This document shows positions 1 to 7,918 of a stretch of 35,199 nt of DNA, in pieces. The stretch is from an uncultured Pelagibacteraceae bacterium. Lineage in GTDB: Bacteria; Pseudomonadota; Alphaproteobacteria; Pelagibacterales; Pelagibacteraceae. Numbering within the stretch: the first letter of the stretch is position 1; each line of letters begins with the position of its first letter. The position numbers and the translations under genes are program-made. Below the pieces are notes generated by a model, which was not told the origin of the DNA, did not search any database, and saw only the letters and a program-made list of their open reading frames with translations. The DNA is taken from the NCBI GenBank assembly GCA_902516345.1, contig CABXYJ010000008.1:1-35199 (forward strand), written 5' to 3'.

Positions 1-1440
1 TTTGCTAGGTTTAAAAGAATTGATGGATTTAATGTTAATTTCCTAACCGGAACTGATGAACACGGTTTAAAGATTCAAAGAGCAGCAGAAGAGGCTGGTG
101 TAGAGACATTGAAATTTTGCGATCAGATAAGTCAAACATTTAGAGATTTATCAAAAACACTTAATTTAACAAATACAGATTTTATTAGAACTACAGAAAA
201 ACGTCATAAAGAATCCGTTCAATATTTATGGAAAGAACTTGAAAAAAATGATGAAATTTATCTTTCTAAATATTCCGGGTGGTATTCCGTATCTGATGAA
301 GCTTTCTATAATGATAATGAAATTGAAACTGTTGATGGAAGAAAACAAGCGATTTCCTCAAAATCAAATGTTGAATGGGTCAATGAAGAATCATATTTTT
401 TTCGTCTGTCAAAATGGGAAAAACCTTTACTGAAGTATTATGAGGATAATCCAAATTTTATTCTACCAATGTCAAAAAAAAATGAAGTAATAAGTTTTGT
501 CAAAAATGGTCTCAAAGATTTATCTATAAGTAGAAAAAGTTTTTCTTGGGGTGTTAAAGTTCCTGATAATAATGATCATGTCATTTATGTATGGCTTGAT
601 GCTTTAACTAATTATCTTAGTGCATTAAATTATCCAAATAGTTCAGATGAATTATATAAAAATTTTTGGCCAGCTGATATCCATCTTATTGGAAAAGATA
701 TCTTAAGATTTCATGCTGTCTATTGGCCTGCTTTTTTAATGGCATCAAAAATTCCCTTACCTAAAAAAATTTATGGACACGGATGGATTCTATCTGGTGA
801 TGAAAAAATGTCAAAATCTAAAGGAAATATTTTGGATCCTTTAGAAATAATCAAAAAATATGGTTTAGATCCTTTAAGATATTACTTAATTAAAGAAGTT
901 TCTTTTGGAAATGATGGAAATATATCTCAAGAAAGACTTGAAGACTGTCTCAATAGTGATTTAGCTAATAATTTTGGAAATCTTTGTCAAAGAGTTACTA
1001 TTTTTACAAAAAAAAACTGTGATGGCAAGATACCAAAAAATATCAAATTTAAAGAAAATGACTTAAAAATTCTAGATAATTTTAATGCAAACTTGAAAAT
1101 ATTAAGAGACAAAATAGATAATCAAGATTTAAATTTTTATATTTCTTTTATTGTAAAAAGTATGTTCGAAACTAATAAATATTTTAATGATCAAGAACCC
1201 TGGAATAAAAAAGACGATTTAACAAGGTTAAATACAATAGTTTACACAACATTAGAAATAATAAGGAAGCTAAGCTTTCTACTCTATCCTATTATACCAA
1301 ATACAGCATTAAAAGTACTTAACATTTTTGATATTAAAGAAAACGAGATAAAACTTTCAACACTTACAAATCATCTTTTCCTAAAAGAGAATTCAGATAT
1401 AAATATAATAGATATACTTTTTAAAAAGGTTGAAAAATGA
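1..1440 (+). CDS. metG: methionyl-tRNA synthetase, 5' end missing
   Basis: Charges tRNA-Met with methionine in the cytoplasm. The reading frame is already open at base 1, so the N-terminus with the HIGH-type signature lies outside the window. The first visible residues include TGTDEHG, typical of class I MetRS. The KMSKS loop (DEKMSKSKGNILDP) is at bases 799-840, followed by the alpha-helical anticodon-binding domain. There is no C-terminal tRNA-binding extension. The TTG at 109 is an internal codon, not a start. The stop overlaps the tatD start (ATGA), so the two are probably co-translated. Confidence 0.95.
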   Translation, partial: FARFKRIDGFNVNFLTGTDEHGLKIQRAAEEAGVETLKFCDQISQTFRDLSKTLNLTNTDFIRTTEKRHKESVQYLWKELEKNDEIYLSKYSGWYSVSDEAFYNDNEIETVDGRKQAISSKSNVEWVNEESYFFRLSKWEKPLLKYYEDNPNFILPMSKKNEVISFVKNGLKDLSISRKSFSWGVKVPDNNDHVIYVWLDALTNYLSALNYPNSSDELYKNFWPADIHLIGKDILRFHAVYWPAFLMASKIPLPKKIYGHGWILSGDEKMSKSKGNILDPLEIIKKYGLDPLRYYLIKEVSFGNDGNISQERLEDCLNSDLANNFGNLCQRVTIFTKKNCDGKIPKNIKFKENDLKILDNFNANLKILRDKIDNQDLNFYISFIVKSMFETNKYFNDQEPWNKKDDLTRLNTIVYTTLEIIRKLSFLLYPIIPNTALKVLNIFDIKENEIKLSTLTNHLFLKENSDINIIDILFKKVEK

Positions 1441-2198
1441 TTGACTCACACTGTCATTTAGATCAAGAGCCTCTTTTTAGTAATTTAGAGAATGTTTTAA
1501 ATAGATCAAAATCAGCTGGGATAACAAAAATATTAACAATTTGTACAACATTTAATAGTTATTTAAATATAAAAAAGATTATCAATTCGCATGATATGGT
1601 TTATGGAACATACGGTATTCATCCCCATGAATCAAAAACTAATAAAGTTAATATTGATCAAATTATTAAAGAAATTAAAAACGAGAAAAAAATTATTGGT
1701 ATAGGAGAAACTGGTTTAGATTTTTTTTATAATCATAGTGATAAAGATGAACAAATTAATAGTTTTGAAAAACATATTGCAGCTTCTATTAAAATGAATA
1801 TTCCTCTAATTATTCATTCTAGAAATGCAGAGAAACAAATGTTTGAAATTTTAGATAACTATAAAAATTTTAATCTTAAAATATTAATGCATTGTTTTAC
1901 AGGATCGAATGAATTTGTTAAAAAACTTTTAAAATTTAACACTTTTTTTTCTGCAAGTGGTATAATAACATTTAAAAAATCATTTGAATTACAAGATACA
2001 TTCAGATCTATTCCGTTAGATAATTTATTAATAGAAACCGACAGTCCTTATCTCGCACCAGAACCTAATAGAGGAAAAAAAAACGAACCATCCTTTATTC
2101 AATACACTTCTAAAAAATTAGCAGAAATTAAATCAATTTCAAATGAAGAGCTTGTAAGTATAACAACATCAAACTTTAATAAATTATTTAATTTTTAA
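1437..2198 (+). CDS. tatD: TatD family metal-dependent hydrolase/DNase
   Basis: A 253-residue TIM-barrel metallohydrolase of the TatD/YcfH family; members are reported as Mg2+-dependent DNases or quality-control nucleases. Visible metal-site motifs are H5-C-H7 at the N-terminus, the GETGLDFFY segment, IHSR, HCFTG and the C-terminal ETDSPYLAP. Length is normal for the family. It overlaps metG by 4 bases, and the metG-tatD-MBL hydrolase order is common in Alphaproteobacteria. The physiological substrate cannot be told from sequence. Confidence 0.93.
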   Translation: MIDSHCHLDQEPLFSNLENVLNRSKSAGITKILTICTTFNSYLNIKKIINSHDMVYGTYGIHPHESKTNKVNIDQIIKEIKNEKKIIGIGETGLDFFYNHSDKDEQINSFEKHIAASIKMNIPLIIHSRNAEKQMFEILDNYKNFNLKILMHCFTGSNEFVKKLLKFNTFFSASGIITFKKSFELQDTFRSIPLDNLLIETDSPYLAPEPNRGKKNEPSFIQYTSKKLAEIKSISNEELVSITTSNFNKLFNF

Positions 2199-2204
2199 GT
2201 ATCT

Positions 2205-2975
2205 ATGAAATTTATAATTTTAGGTTGTGGTAGTTCAATGGGTGTTCCAAGACCTGATGGTTTTTTTGGGCAATGTAATCCTAAGAATATAAAAAATTAT
2301 CGATCAAGATGTTCAGCTTTGATTAAAACTAGAAGTGAGATAGCACTTTTTGATACCTCACCTGATTTAAGACATCAATTAGTTGTAAATAAGATTAAAG
2401 ATGTTGATAAAGTTTTTTATTCTCACATGCATGCCGATCAAACTCATGGTATTAATGATTTAAGAATTTTTTATATAAAGAATAAAAAGACGATACCAGT
2501 TTATGCTGACTCAAAAACTCGAAAATATTTAAAAAATACATTTGATTATTGTTTTAGAAATAAAAGTAAAGAATATCCAGCAATATTACAGATGAATTCA
2601 ATTAAAAATAATCTTTTTATAAAAGATGGAAATAGAAAAATTAAAGTACAACCCATAAAAGTTCAGCATGGAAATGTGAATAGTATTTGTTACATAATTG
2701 ATAAGAAAATTGCCTATATAAGTGATGTTAGTCACATAAATAAAAAAGATTTTAAATATTTTAAAAATTTGAAATATTTAATTATTGACTGTTTACAAAT
2801 TAGACCTCATCCATCACATCTAAACTTAGAAAATAGTCTTAATTTTATAAAATTATTTAAACCACAAAAAGCGATCTTAACTAATCTACATAACGAATTA
2901 GATTATGATAAATTGAGAAAAAAATTACCAAAAATGGTAATGCCAGCCTATGATGGATTAACTATAAATTTATAG
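2205..2975 (+). CDS. MBL-fold metallohydrolase (PhnP-like)
   Basis: A 256-residue metallo-beta-lactamase-fold protein. The metal-binding signature HMHADQTH (His74, His76, Asp78, His81) is intact. The N-terminal GCGSSMGVPRP and the C-terminal SHLNLE and NLHNELDY segments match the PhnP/phosphodiesterase-like branch. It likely hydrolyses a phosphodiester, but the substrate is not known; the genomic partner tatD suggests nucleic acid or nucleotide turnover (inference). It starts 6 bases after tatD and its stop overlaps the convergent peroxidase gene by 6 bp. Confidence 0.85.
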   Translation: MKFIILGCGSSMGVPRPDGFFGQCNPKNIKNYRSRCSALIKTRSEIALFDTSPDLRHQLVVNKIKDVDKVFYSHMHADQTHGINDLRIFYIKNKKTIPVYADSKTRKYLKNTFDYCFRNKSKEYPAILQMNSIKNNLFIKDGNRKIKVQPIKVQHGNVNSICYIIDKKIAYISDVSHINKKDFKYFKNLKYLIIDCLQIRPHPSHLNLENSLNFIKLFKPQKAILTNLHNELDYDKLRKKLPKMVMPAYDGLTINL

Positions 2976-3515
2976 CAAATTTTCAATTTTTGAAATTATC
3001 TTAGATGAATATGGGTTTGTAAACGAAGAAAATGTATCTTTAATTTTACCATCTTTACCTATTAAGATTTTATGGAAATTCCATTTAGGGACAGCTGAAT
3101 TTCCATGATTTTTTTTTGCCCATTTAAAAATTTCATGTGCATTTGTTCCTTTGACATCAATGATAGTAGTCAAAGGAAAGTCAATTTCAAAATTTACCTC
3201 ACAAAATTTTTTTACTTCTTTGTTATCTTTTTTTTCTTGATTAAATGAATTCGATGGTACGCCTAATACAACTAATCCTTTTGATTTATATTCACTCCAC
3301 AAATTTTGTAGATCAGAGTATTGTTTTGTAAAACCACAATAACTAGCTGTATTAACTAATAATATAACTTTATTATTAAAATCTTTTAAATCAATTTCCT
3401 TGCCAGAAATACTTTTTATTTTATGATCAAAAAAAACTTTTTCATATTCAGCTCTTGAATTGTTATTAAAAAAAAACATAAAAAATATAAAACTAATAAA
3501 TAATATTTTTTTCAT
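2970..3515 (-). CDS. glutathione peroxidase family protein, exported
   Basis: A 181-residue thiol peroxidase of the glutathione peroxidase family that would reduce peroxides. A hydrophobic N-terminus (about residues 1-22) looks like a signal peptide, so it probably acts in the periplasm. The catalytic tetrad can be followed: Cys60 in ASYCGFTKQY (cysteine, not selenocysteine), Gln93 in SFNQEKKDN, Trp145 and Asn146 in KWNFHKIL. The usual CN before the Gln loop is SN here. It follows nhaA by 7 bases in the same direction. The true reductant (glutathione or thioredoxin) cannot be decided. Confidence 0.88.
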   Translation of the reverse strand: MKKILFISFIFFMFFFNNNSRAEYEKVFFDHKIKSISGKEIDLKDFNNKVILLVNTASYCGFTKQYSDLQNLWSEYKSKGLVVLGVPSNSFNQEKKDNKEVKKFCEVNFEIDFPLTTIIDVKGTNAHEIFKWAKKNHGNSAVPKWNFHKILIGKDGKIKDTFSSFTNPYSSKIISKIENLL

Positions 3516-3522
3516 CTTTAAA

Positions 3523-4695
3523 TTATTTATTTGGAGTGAGTAGTATCAAAAAATAACCAGCTAAAGTTGACAATAATGACCCAGTTAAAACACCAATTTT
3601 CACTCCGTCCATATATTGCATATTGTCTACAAAGGCCAAATTTCCAACAAACAAGCTCATTGTAAATCCAATTCCTGTGAGAATTCCTACACCGTAGAAA
3701 TTAAACCAGTTTGCATTATTTGGCATTTTAGCAATTTTAAATTTAATTGATAAATATGAAAAAACAAAAACACCTAATTGTTTACCTACAAATAACCCCA
3801 AGACTATTCCAAGAGGGACCTTGTTTAATAATGACGAAAAAGTTAAACCATCTAATGATACTCCTGCATTAGCAAAAGCAAATAAAGGCATAATCCCAAA
3901 TGCAACATAGGGACTGACAGCATGTTCAACTTTTAATAAAAGTGAAAAATCATTTTCTTTTTTTCTATGTGGAATTGTCATGGCCATCAAAACTCCAGCT
4001 ATGGTGGCATGTATTCCAGAATTATGTGTAAAGTCCCATAAAAAAATTCCTACTACAAGATACGGCAAAAATTTTTTTATATTAAATTTGTTTATTAGTA
4101 ATAAGATAATAAAAGCTAATAACATTAAGGATAAATATTTAATACTTAAGTCACCTGAATAAAATATTGCTATAATCAGTATCGCTCCTAAATCATCAAT
4201 TATGGCCAAAGCTGTTAAAAATACTTTGAGAGACAAGGGGACTCTTCTTCCTAAAAGTGACAAAACACCTAATGAAAATGCTATATCTGTTGCAGATGGG
4301 ATTGCCCACCCATTTAATGTTTCAGAGTCTCCTATATTAATAAATATATAGAATAAAGCAGGAACGACCATCCCCCCAACAGCTGCTATTATTGGAAGCA
4401 ATGCTTGTTTCATGTCTGAAAGTTCACCTTGTAAAAATTCTCTTTTAATTTCTAAAGTAACAAAGAAGAAAAATATTGCCATCAACGCATCATTAATCCA
4501 ATGAAGAACAGATAATTTTAATCCAATATTATTTATTCCAATAAAAATATATTTTTCCAAAGAAGAAAAATATAAATCAGATAAATTTGAATTGCTGATT
4601 ATTAAGGCAATAATTGCCGCAAATAACAAAACGAGACCGCTCGCTGCCTCTAACTTAAAAAACCACTTAAAAGGTTTAGAAATATAATTAATCAT
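3523..4695 (-). CDS. nhaA: Na+/H+ antiporter NhaA
   Basis: A 390-residue inner-membrane Na+/H+ antiporter, full length for NhaA, with about 12 hydrophobic segments. The functional acidic residues are visible: Asp137 in SATDIAFSLG and the Asp167-Asp168 pair in AIIDDLGAIL, equivalent to the Asp133 and Asp163/164 transport sites of E. coli NhaA. It should extrude sodium at the expense of the proton gradient, which fits a marine cell. It begins one base after the zinc-ribbon gene stop, so the two are very likely in one transcript. Confidence 0.96.
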   Translation of the reverse strand: MINYISKPFKWFFKLEAASGLVLLFAAIIALIISNSNLSDLYFSSLEKYIFIGINNIGLKLSVLHWINDALMAIFFFFVTLEIKREFLQGELSDMKQALLPIIAAVGGMVVPALFYIFINIGDSETLNGWAIPSATDIAFSLGVLSLLGRRVPLSLKVFLTALAIIDDLGAILIIAIFYSGDLSIKYLSLMLLAFIILLLINKFNIKKFLPYLVVGIFLWDFTHNSGIHATIAGVLMAMTIPHRKKENDFSLLLKVEHAVSPYVAFGIMPLFAFANAGVSLDGLTFSSLLNKVPLGIVLGLFVGKQLGVFVFSYLSIKFKIAKMPNNANWFNFYGVGILTGIGFTMSLFVGNLAFVDNMQYMDGVKIGVLTGSLLSTLAGYFLILLTPNK

Positions 4696-4696
4696 T

Positions 4697-5146
4697 TTAG
4701 AATAAGTCTTTAATAAAAAGTTCTATATCTTTCAATGTTTCATATAGACTATACAAATAAAATTCTAAATTAGGGTAAAGATTAAAAAAATAAATCTTGA
4801 AAGTGTCTAAAATAATTATTAAACCAATGAAACTTATAATAGAAACGATAACATACGAAATAAATTTTGATAGAGAAAAACTGAATTTTGGTTGATATTT
4901 AACAATTTCGGATCCTATATTACTTGGAGCATTTGTTACTGTTTTATAAATAAATTGATCTTTTTTTTGAGGCGCTTCTTTAAATTCTTTATTTTTTTCA
5001 ATTGGATCTAGTGGTCTATCTGAAGAGTTTTTATTAAAAAACCAAGTCTGATCACATGATCCACACTTCAGTAATCTACCATTTTGTGGAATAAGACTTT
5101 CATCAACTTCAAACTTTTTTTCACAATAAGGACAATTTATTATCAT
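4697..5146 (-). CDS. MJ0042-type zinc-ribbon membrane protein
   Basis: A 149-residue protein with an N-terminal zinc ribbon: Cys5-x2-Cys8 and Cys28-x2-Cys31, with KCGSCDQTW typical of the MJ0042/zinc_ribbon_4 family. A charged linker follows, then one transmembrane helix at about residues 92-113 and a short tail. In Alphaproteobacteria such proteins are usually uncharacterised. It is the first gene of the minus-strand zinc ribbon-nhaA-peroxidase run and lies back to back with the tRNA-Pro gene. Function unknown. Confidence 0.8.
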   Translation of the reverse strand: MIINCPYCEKKFEVDESLIPQNGRLLKCGSCDQTWFFNKNSSDRPLDPIEKNKEFKEAPQKKDQFIYKTVTNAPSNIGSEIVKYQPKFSFSLSKFISYVIVSIISFIGLIIILDTFKIYFFNLYPNLEFYLYSLYETLKDIELFIKDLF

Positions 5147-5202
5147 AAGCTTTATATAACAGATTCTAATTAAAAATCCTTTGTTTTACGCATCTTTATA
5201 CA

Positions 5203-5230
5203 TTGAAAAAATAAATAAGTACTGTATTAG
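5203..5230 (+). promoter_or_regulatory. sigma70-like promoter for tRNA-Pro
   Basis: TTGAAA (5203-5208), a 16-bp spacer, then TATTAG (5225-5230), placed about 10 bases before the mature tRNA. The match is good but not perfect. It probably also serves the downstream NDUFS4-like gene, which begins 5 bases after the tRNA. Confidence 0.5.
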
Positions 5231-5239
5231 TACAACTCT

Positions 5240-5316
<77 letters not shown>

Positions 5317-5321
5317 AAATT

Positions 5322-5603
5322 ATGAAAAAAGCAAAAATCTATATACCAAATAAGAGTCCAATGCAGTCAGGTCTTGGAAAAATTGATAAATGGATTTTAG
5401 AGTTCGAAACAAAAGATAACTCGGTCAATCCATTAATGGGGTGGGAAAGTTCCTCTGATACATTAAATGAGTTAAGGTTAGAGTTTTCTACAAAAGAACT
5501 TGCTTTAAATTATGCAAAAAAAATGAAAATTGATTATGAGATTATTGAACCAAAGAAGAGAAAAACTGTAAAAAAATCTTATGCAGATAACTTTTTGAAT
5601 TAA
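5322..5603 (+). CDS. NDUFS4-like NADH dehydrogenase accessory subunit
   Basis: A 93-residue protein matching the ETC complex I subunit conserved region (NDUFS4/18-kDa subunit), an accessory subunit of respiratory complex I in mitochondria and Alphaproteobacteria. Recognisable parts are the N-terminal AKIYIPNKSPMQSG, the W-x-L-EFE segment, the NPLMGWESS core and the ELRLEFSTKELALNYAKK stretch. Size is normal for the bacterial form. It lies between tRNA-Pro and the transporter gene, 3 bases before the latter. Confidence 0.88.
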   Translation: MKKAKIYIPNKSPMQSGLGKIDKWILEFETKDNSVNPLMGWESSSDTLNELRLEFSTKELALNYAKKMKIDYEIIEPKKRKTVKKSYADNFLN

Positions 5604-5606
5604 TAA

Positions 5607-6602
5607 ATGTTTAAATTTTTTTCTCATAAAAAGTGGTTTCCTTGGAGTATAGGTGGTACGATTTTGATTTTATGTGCTACTTGGTATCAAGTTCAGTTAG
5701 ATGTAAGAATCAATGAATGGTTCGGAGAATTTTATGATACTTTACAAAAAGCTTTGACTGAACCAAATTCAGTTTCTGAAAAAGAATTTATAGCTTATTT
5801 ATTCACGTTTGCAAAAATTGCTGCTGTTTACATACTTGTAGTTATAATGAGTGACTATTTTACTAGCCATTGGACCTTTCGATGGAGAACAGCAATGGCT
5901 GATTTCTATCATGATAAATGGAATGATGCTTCTGGAATCGAAGGAGCCTCTCAAAGAGTTCAAGAAGATACTTTAAAATTTGCAAGAATAATGGAAGGTC
6001 TCGGTGTGGAACTTTTAAGGAGCGTGATGACATTAATTGCTTTTACACCAATACTTTGGGGTTTATCCAAAAGTATTACTGTTCTTCCTTGGATTGGAGA
6101 AGTTGAACATGCTTTAGTTTGGGTTGCTCTTTTGTCTGCACTTGGAGGAACAGTAATTTTAGCTGCTGTTGGTATTAAGCTACCTGGTATAGAATATGAT
6201 ATTCAAAAAGAAGAGGCGGCATATAGAAAAGAATTAGTTCTAGGAGAAGATTTTAAAGACAGCGCAAAACCAGAAAAAATTACTGATTTATATGGAGGTG
6301 TCAGAAGAATTCATTATAAAATGTATTTTCACTATCTTTATTTTAACGCAGTAAAATGGAGTTATCTTCAAGGAATGGTGATAGTTCCATATCTGGCTCT
6401 AGCTCCTACTATTGTAACAGGTGCAATTACCTTGGGTTTTGTTCAACAAATAATTAGAGCATTTGGTAGAGTAGAAACTTCACTTCAATATTTAGTGCGA
6501 AGCTGGCCAATAATTGTTGAGCTAATATCAGTGTGGAAAAGATTAAGAGAATTTGAAAGCAATCTTAATAAATCAGAAAAGTTTAGTCCAAATATTACAT
6601 GA
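5607..6602 (+). CDS. SbmA/BacA-like transporter, N-terminally short
   Basis: A 331-residue inner-membrane protein of the SbmA/BacA family, proton-driven importers of peptides and peptide-like compounds that resemble ABC permeases without an ATPase. Family signatures are present: FRWRTAM, EGASQRVQEDTLKFA, GIKLPGIE, EAAYRKELVLGED, YFHYLYFNAVKW and the C-terminal SWPIIVELISVWKRL. E. coli SbmA is about 406 residues; from memory this protein begins at the point equivalent to roughly residue 85, so the first one or two membrane helices are missing. It overlaps glpX by 4 bases. Confidence 0.85.
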   Translation: MFKFFSHKKWFPWSIGGTILILCATWYQVQLDVRINEWFGEFYDTLQKALTEPNSVSEKEFIAYLFTFAKIAAVYILVVIMSDYFTSHWTFRWRTAMADFYHDKWNDASGIEGASQRVQEDTLKFARIMEGLGVELLRSVMTLIAFTPILWGLSKSITVLPWIGEVEHALVWVALLSALGGTVILAAVGIKLPGIEYDIQKEEAAYRKELVLGEDFKDSAKPEKITDLYGGVRRIHYKMYFHYLYFNAVKWSYLQGMVIVPYLALAPTIVTGAITLGFVQQIIRAFGRVETSLQYLVRSWPIIVELISVWKRLREFESNLNKSEKFSPNIT

Positions 6603-7540
6603 CTATTGATGCGAAATATCTTGAAAAATTTGTAAATGTTACATCTAAAGCAGCAATAGCGTCATATTTTTTAGTTGGAAAAAAAGATAAATTAGCAGCG
6701 GATAAGGCAGCAGTGGATGCAATGAGAACTGAACTTAATGAGTTAGACATGCAAGGTAAAGTTGTGATAGGTGAAGGTTCTTTAGATAAAGCACCAATGT
6801 TATATACAGGTGAAATTCTTGGGAATAAAAAAGGACCAAAATTTGATATAGCTGTTGATCCATTAGAGGGAACTAATTTTGCTGCAAATAATTTACCTGG
6901 TGCATTAACGGTAATTGCAGTTGCAAATGAATCAAATTTATTTAGTGCTCCAGAAACTTATATGAATAAAATATCAGCTAATTTAAATGAAAGAGGGGTA
7001 GTAGACCTAGATTTTTCAATTAAGAAAAATATTTATAATTTATCTGAATATAAAAATAAGAGACCCTCAATGCTTACTGTATGCCTTTTAGATAGACCAA
7101 GACATAAAAAGATTATTGATAAATTAAATGCTCTTGGAGTTAAACTTAAATTAATAACTGATGGTGATGTATCTGGAGCTCTTTTAGTTACTGATGAAAA
7201 GTATAATGTAGATCTTTTTTTAGGCATAGGAGGTGGCCCTGAAGGAGTATTGGCCGCATCTGCTTTAGATACATTTAATTGTTTTTTTCAGGGAAAATTT
7301 TTATTTGATTCAATAGAGGAAAAAGAAATGGCAAGGAATTTGGGTATAAAAGATTTTAACAAAAAATATGAGTTAAACGAAATTGTGTCTGGCGACTCAA
7401 TATTTTGTGCGACAGGTGTTACCTCTGGCGATATTGTTGATGGAATTAAAAAAAACACCAATGAATTTGAATTGGAAACATTCGTTACTCATAAGTCCAT
7501 GGGTGTAAGAAAAATAATAAAAACAAAATATAAAATTTAA
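6599..7540 (+). CDS. glpX: class II fructose-1,6-bisphosphatase GlpX
   Basis: A 313-residue class II fructose-1,6-bisphosphatase, the gluconeogenic enzyme that converts fructose-1,6-bisphosphate to fructose-6-phosphate. Diagnostic motifs are VVIGEGSLDKAPML, the metal/phosphate site FDIAVDPLEGTNFAA, LITDGDVSGA and FLGIGGGPEGVLAASAL. Length is as expected. Its start overlaps the transporter stop (ATGA). It is noticeably less AT-rich than the glycan genes that follow, as expected for a conserved core gene. Confidence 0.96.
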   Translation: MTIDAKYLEKFVNVTSKAAIASYFLVGKKDKLAADKAAVDAMRTELNELDMQGKVVIGEGSLDKAPMLYTGEILGNKKGPKFDIAVDPLEGTNFAANNLPGALTVIAVANESNLFSAPETYMNKISANLNERGVVDLDFSIKKNIYNLSEYKNKRPSMLTVCLLDRPRHKKIIDKLNALGVKLKLITDGDVSGALLVTDEKYNVDLFLGIGGGPEGVLAASALDTFNCFFQGKFLFDSIEEKEMARNLGIKDFNKKYELNEIVSGDSIFCATGVTSGDIVDGIKKNTNEFELETFVTHKSMGVRKIIKTKYKI

Positions 7541-7546
7541 TAAGGC

Positions 7547-7575
7547 TTGATTAATAATATTTTTTGCAATAAAAA
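7547..7575 (+). promoter_or_regulatory. possible promoter for tRNA-Glu
   Basis: TTGATT (7547-7552), 17-bp spacer, TAAAAA (7570-7575), about 10 bases before the mature tRNA. The -10 element is weak, so this is tentative; the tRNA could also be read through from glpX. Confidence 0.3.
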
Positions 7576-7585
7576 ACAACTTTTT

Positions 7586-7660
7586 GGTCCCTTCGTCTAT
7601 CGGTTAGGACACGTGGTTTTCATCCTCGAAAGAGGGGTTCGATTCCCCTAGGGACCGCCA
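7586..7660 (+). tRNA. tRNA-Glu (anticodon TTC)
   Basis: A 75-nt cloverleaf. The acceptor GGTCCCT pairs with AGGGACC, the discriminator is G and CCA is encoded. The D-arm (CGTCTATCGGTTAGGAC) and T-arm (AGGGG-TTCGATT-CCCCT) are typical of bacterial tRNA-Glu. The anticodon loop TTTTCAT contains TTC. The anticodon stem CGTGG/CCTCG has a central T-T mismatch (position 29-41). This tRNA marks the left edge of the glycan gene block. Confidence 0.95.
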
Positions 7661-7666
7661 TCAAAT

Positions 7667-7918
7667 ATGACATATTTTGTTTATATTCTAAAGTGTGTCT
7701 CTTCAGTCAAAAAAAGAACATATGTTGGTTATACTAATGACCTTAAAAATCGTTTAAATAAACATAATTCTAATAAAGGTGCGAAATATACTAAGGGAAA
7801 TAAATGGATAATCATTTACAAAAAAAAATTTTTATCAAAATACAAGGCAATGTCTTATGAATATAAATTGAAACATGATAGAAAGAAAAGACTTGAAATT
7901 TATAATAATTCTAAATGA
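7667..7918 (+). CDS. GIY-YIG nuclease-domain protein (UPF0213-like)
   Basis: An 83-residue protein consisting of a single GIY-YIG domain, similar in size and motif order to the YhbQ/UPF0213 group. The YFVYILKC and TYVGYTNDLKNRLNKH segments supply the YIL/YVG core with the following Arg, and the Glu in SYEYKLKHD is the likely metal ligand. Such proteins may nick or process DNA but their role is poorly known. The gene lies 6 bases after tRNA-Glu, and its stop overlaps the glycosyltransferase start (ATGA). Confidence 0.85.
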   Translation: MTYFVYILKCVSSVKKRTYVGYTNDLKNRLNKHNSNKGAKYTKGNKWIIIYKKKFLSKYKAMSYEYKLKHDRKKRLEIYNNSK

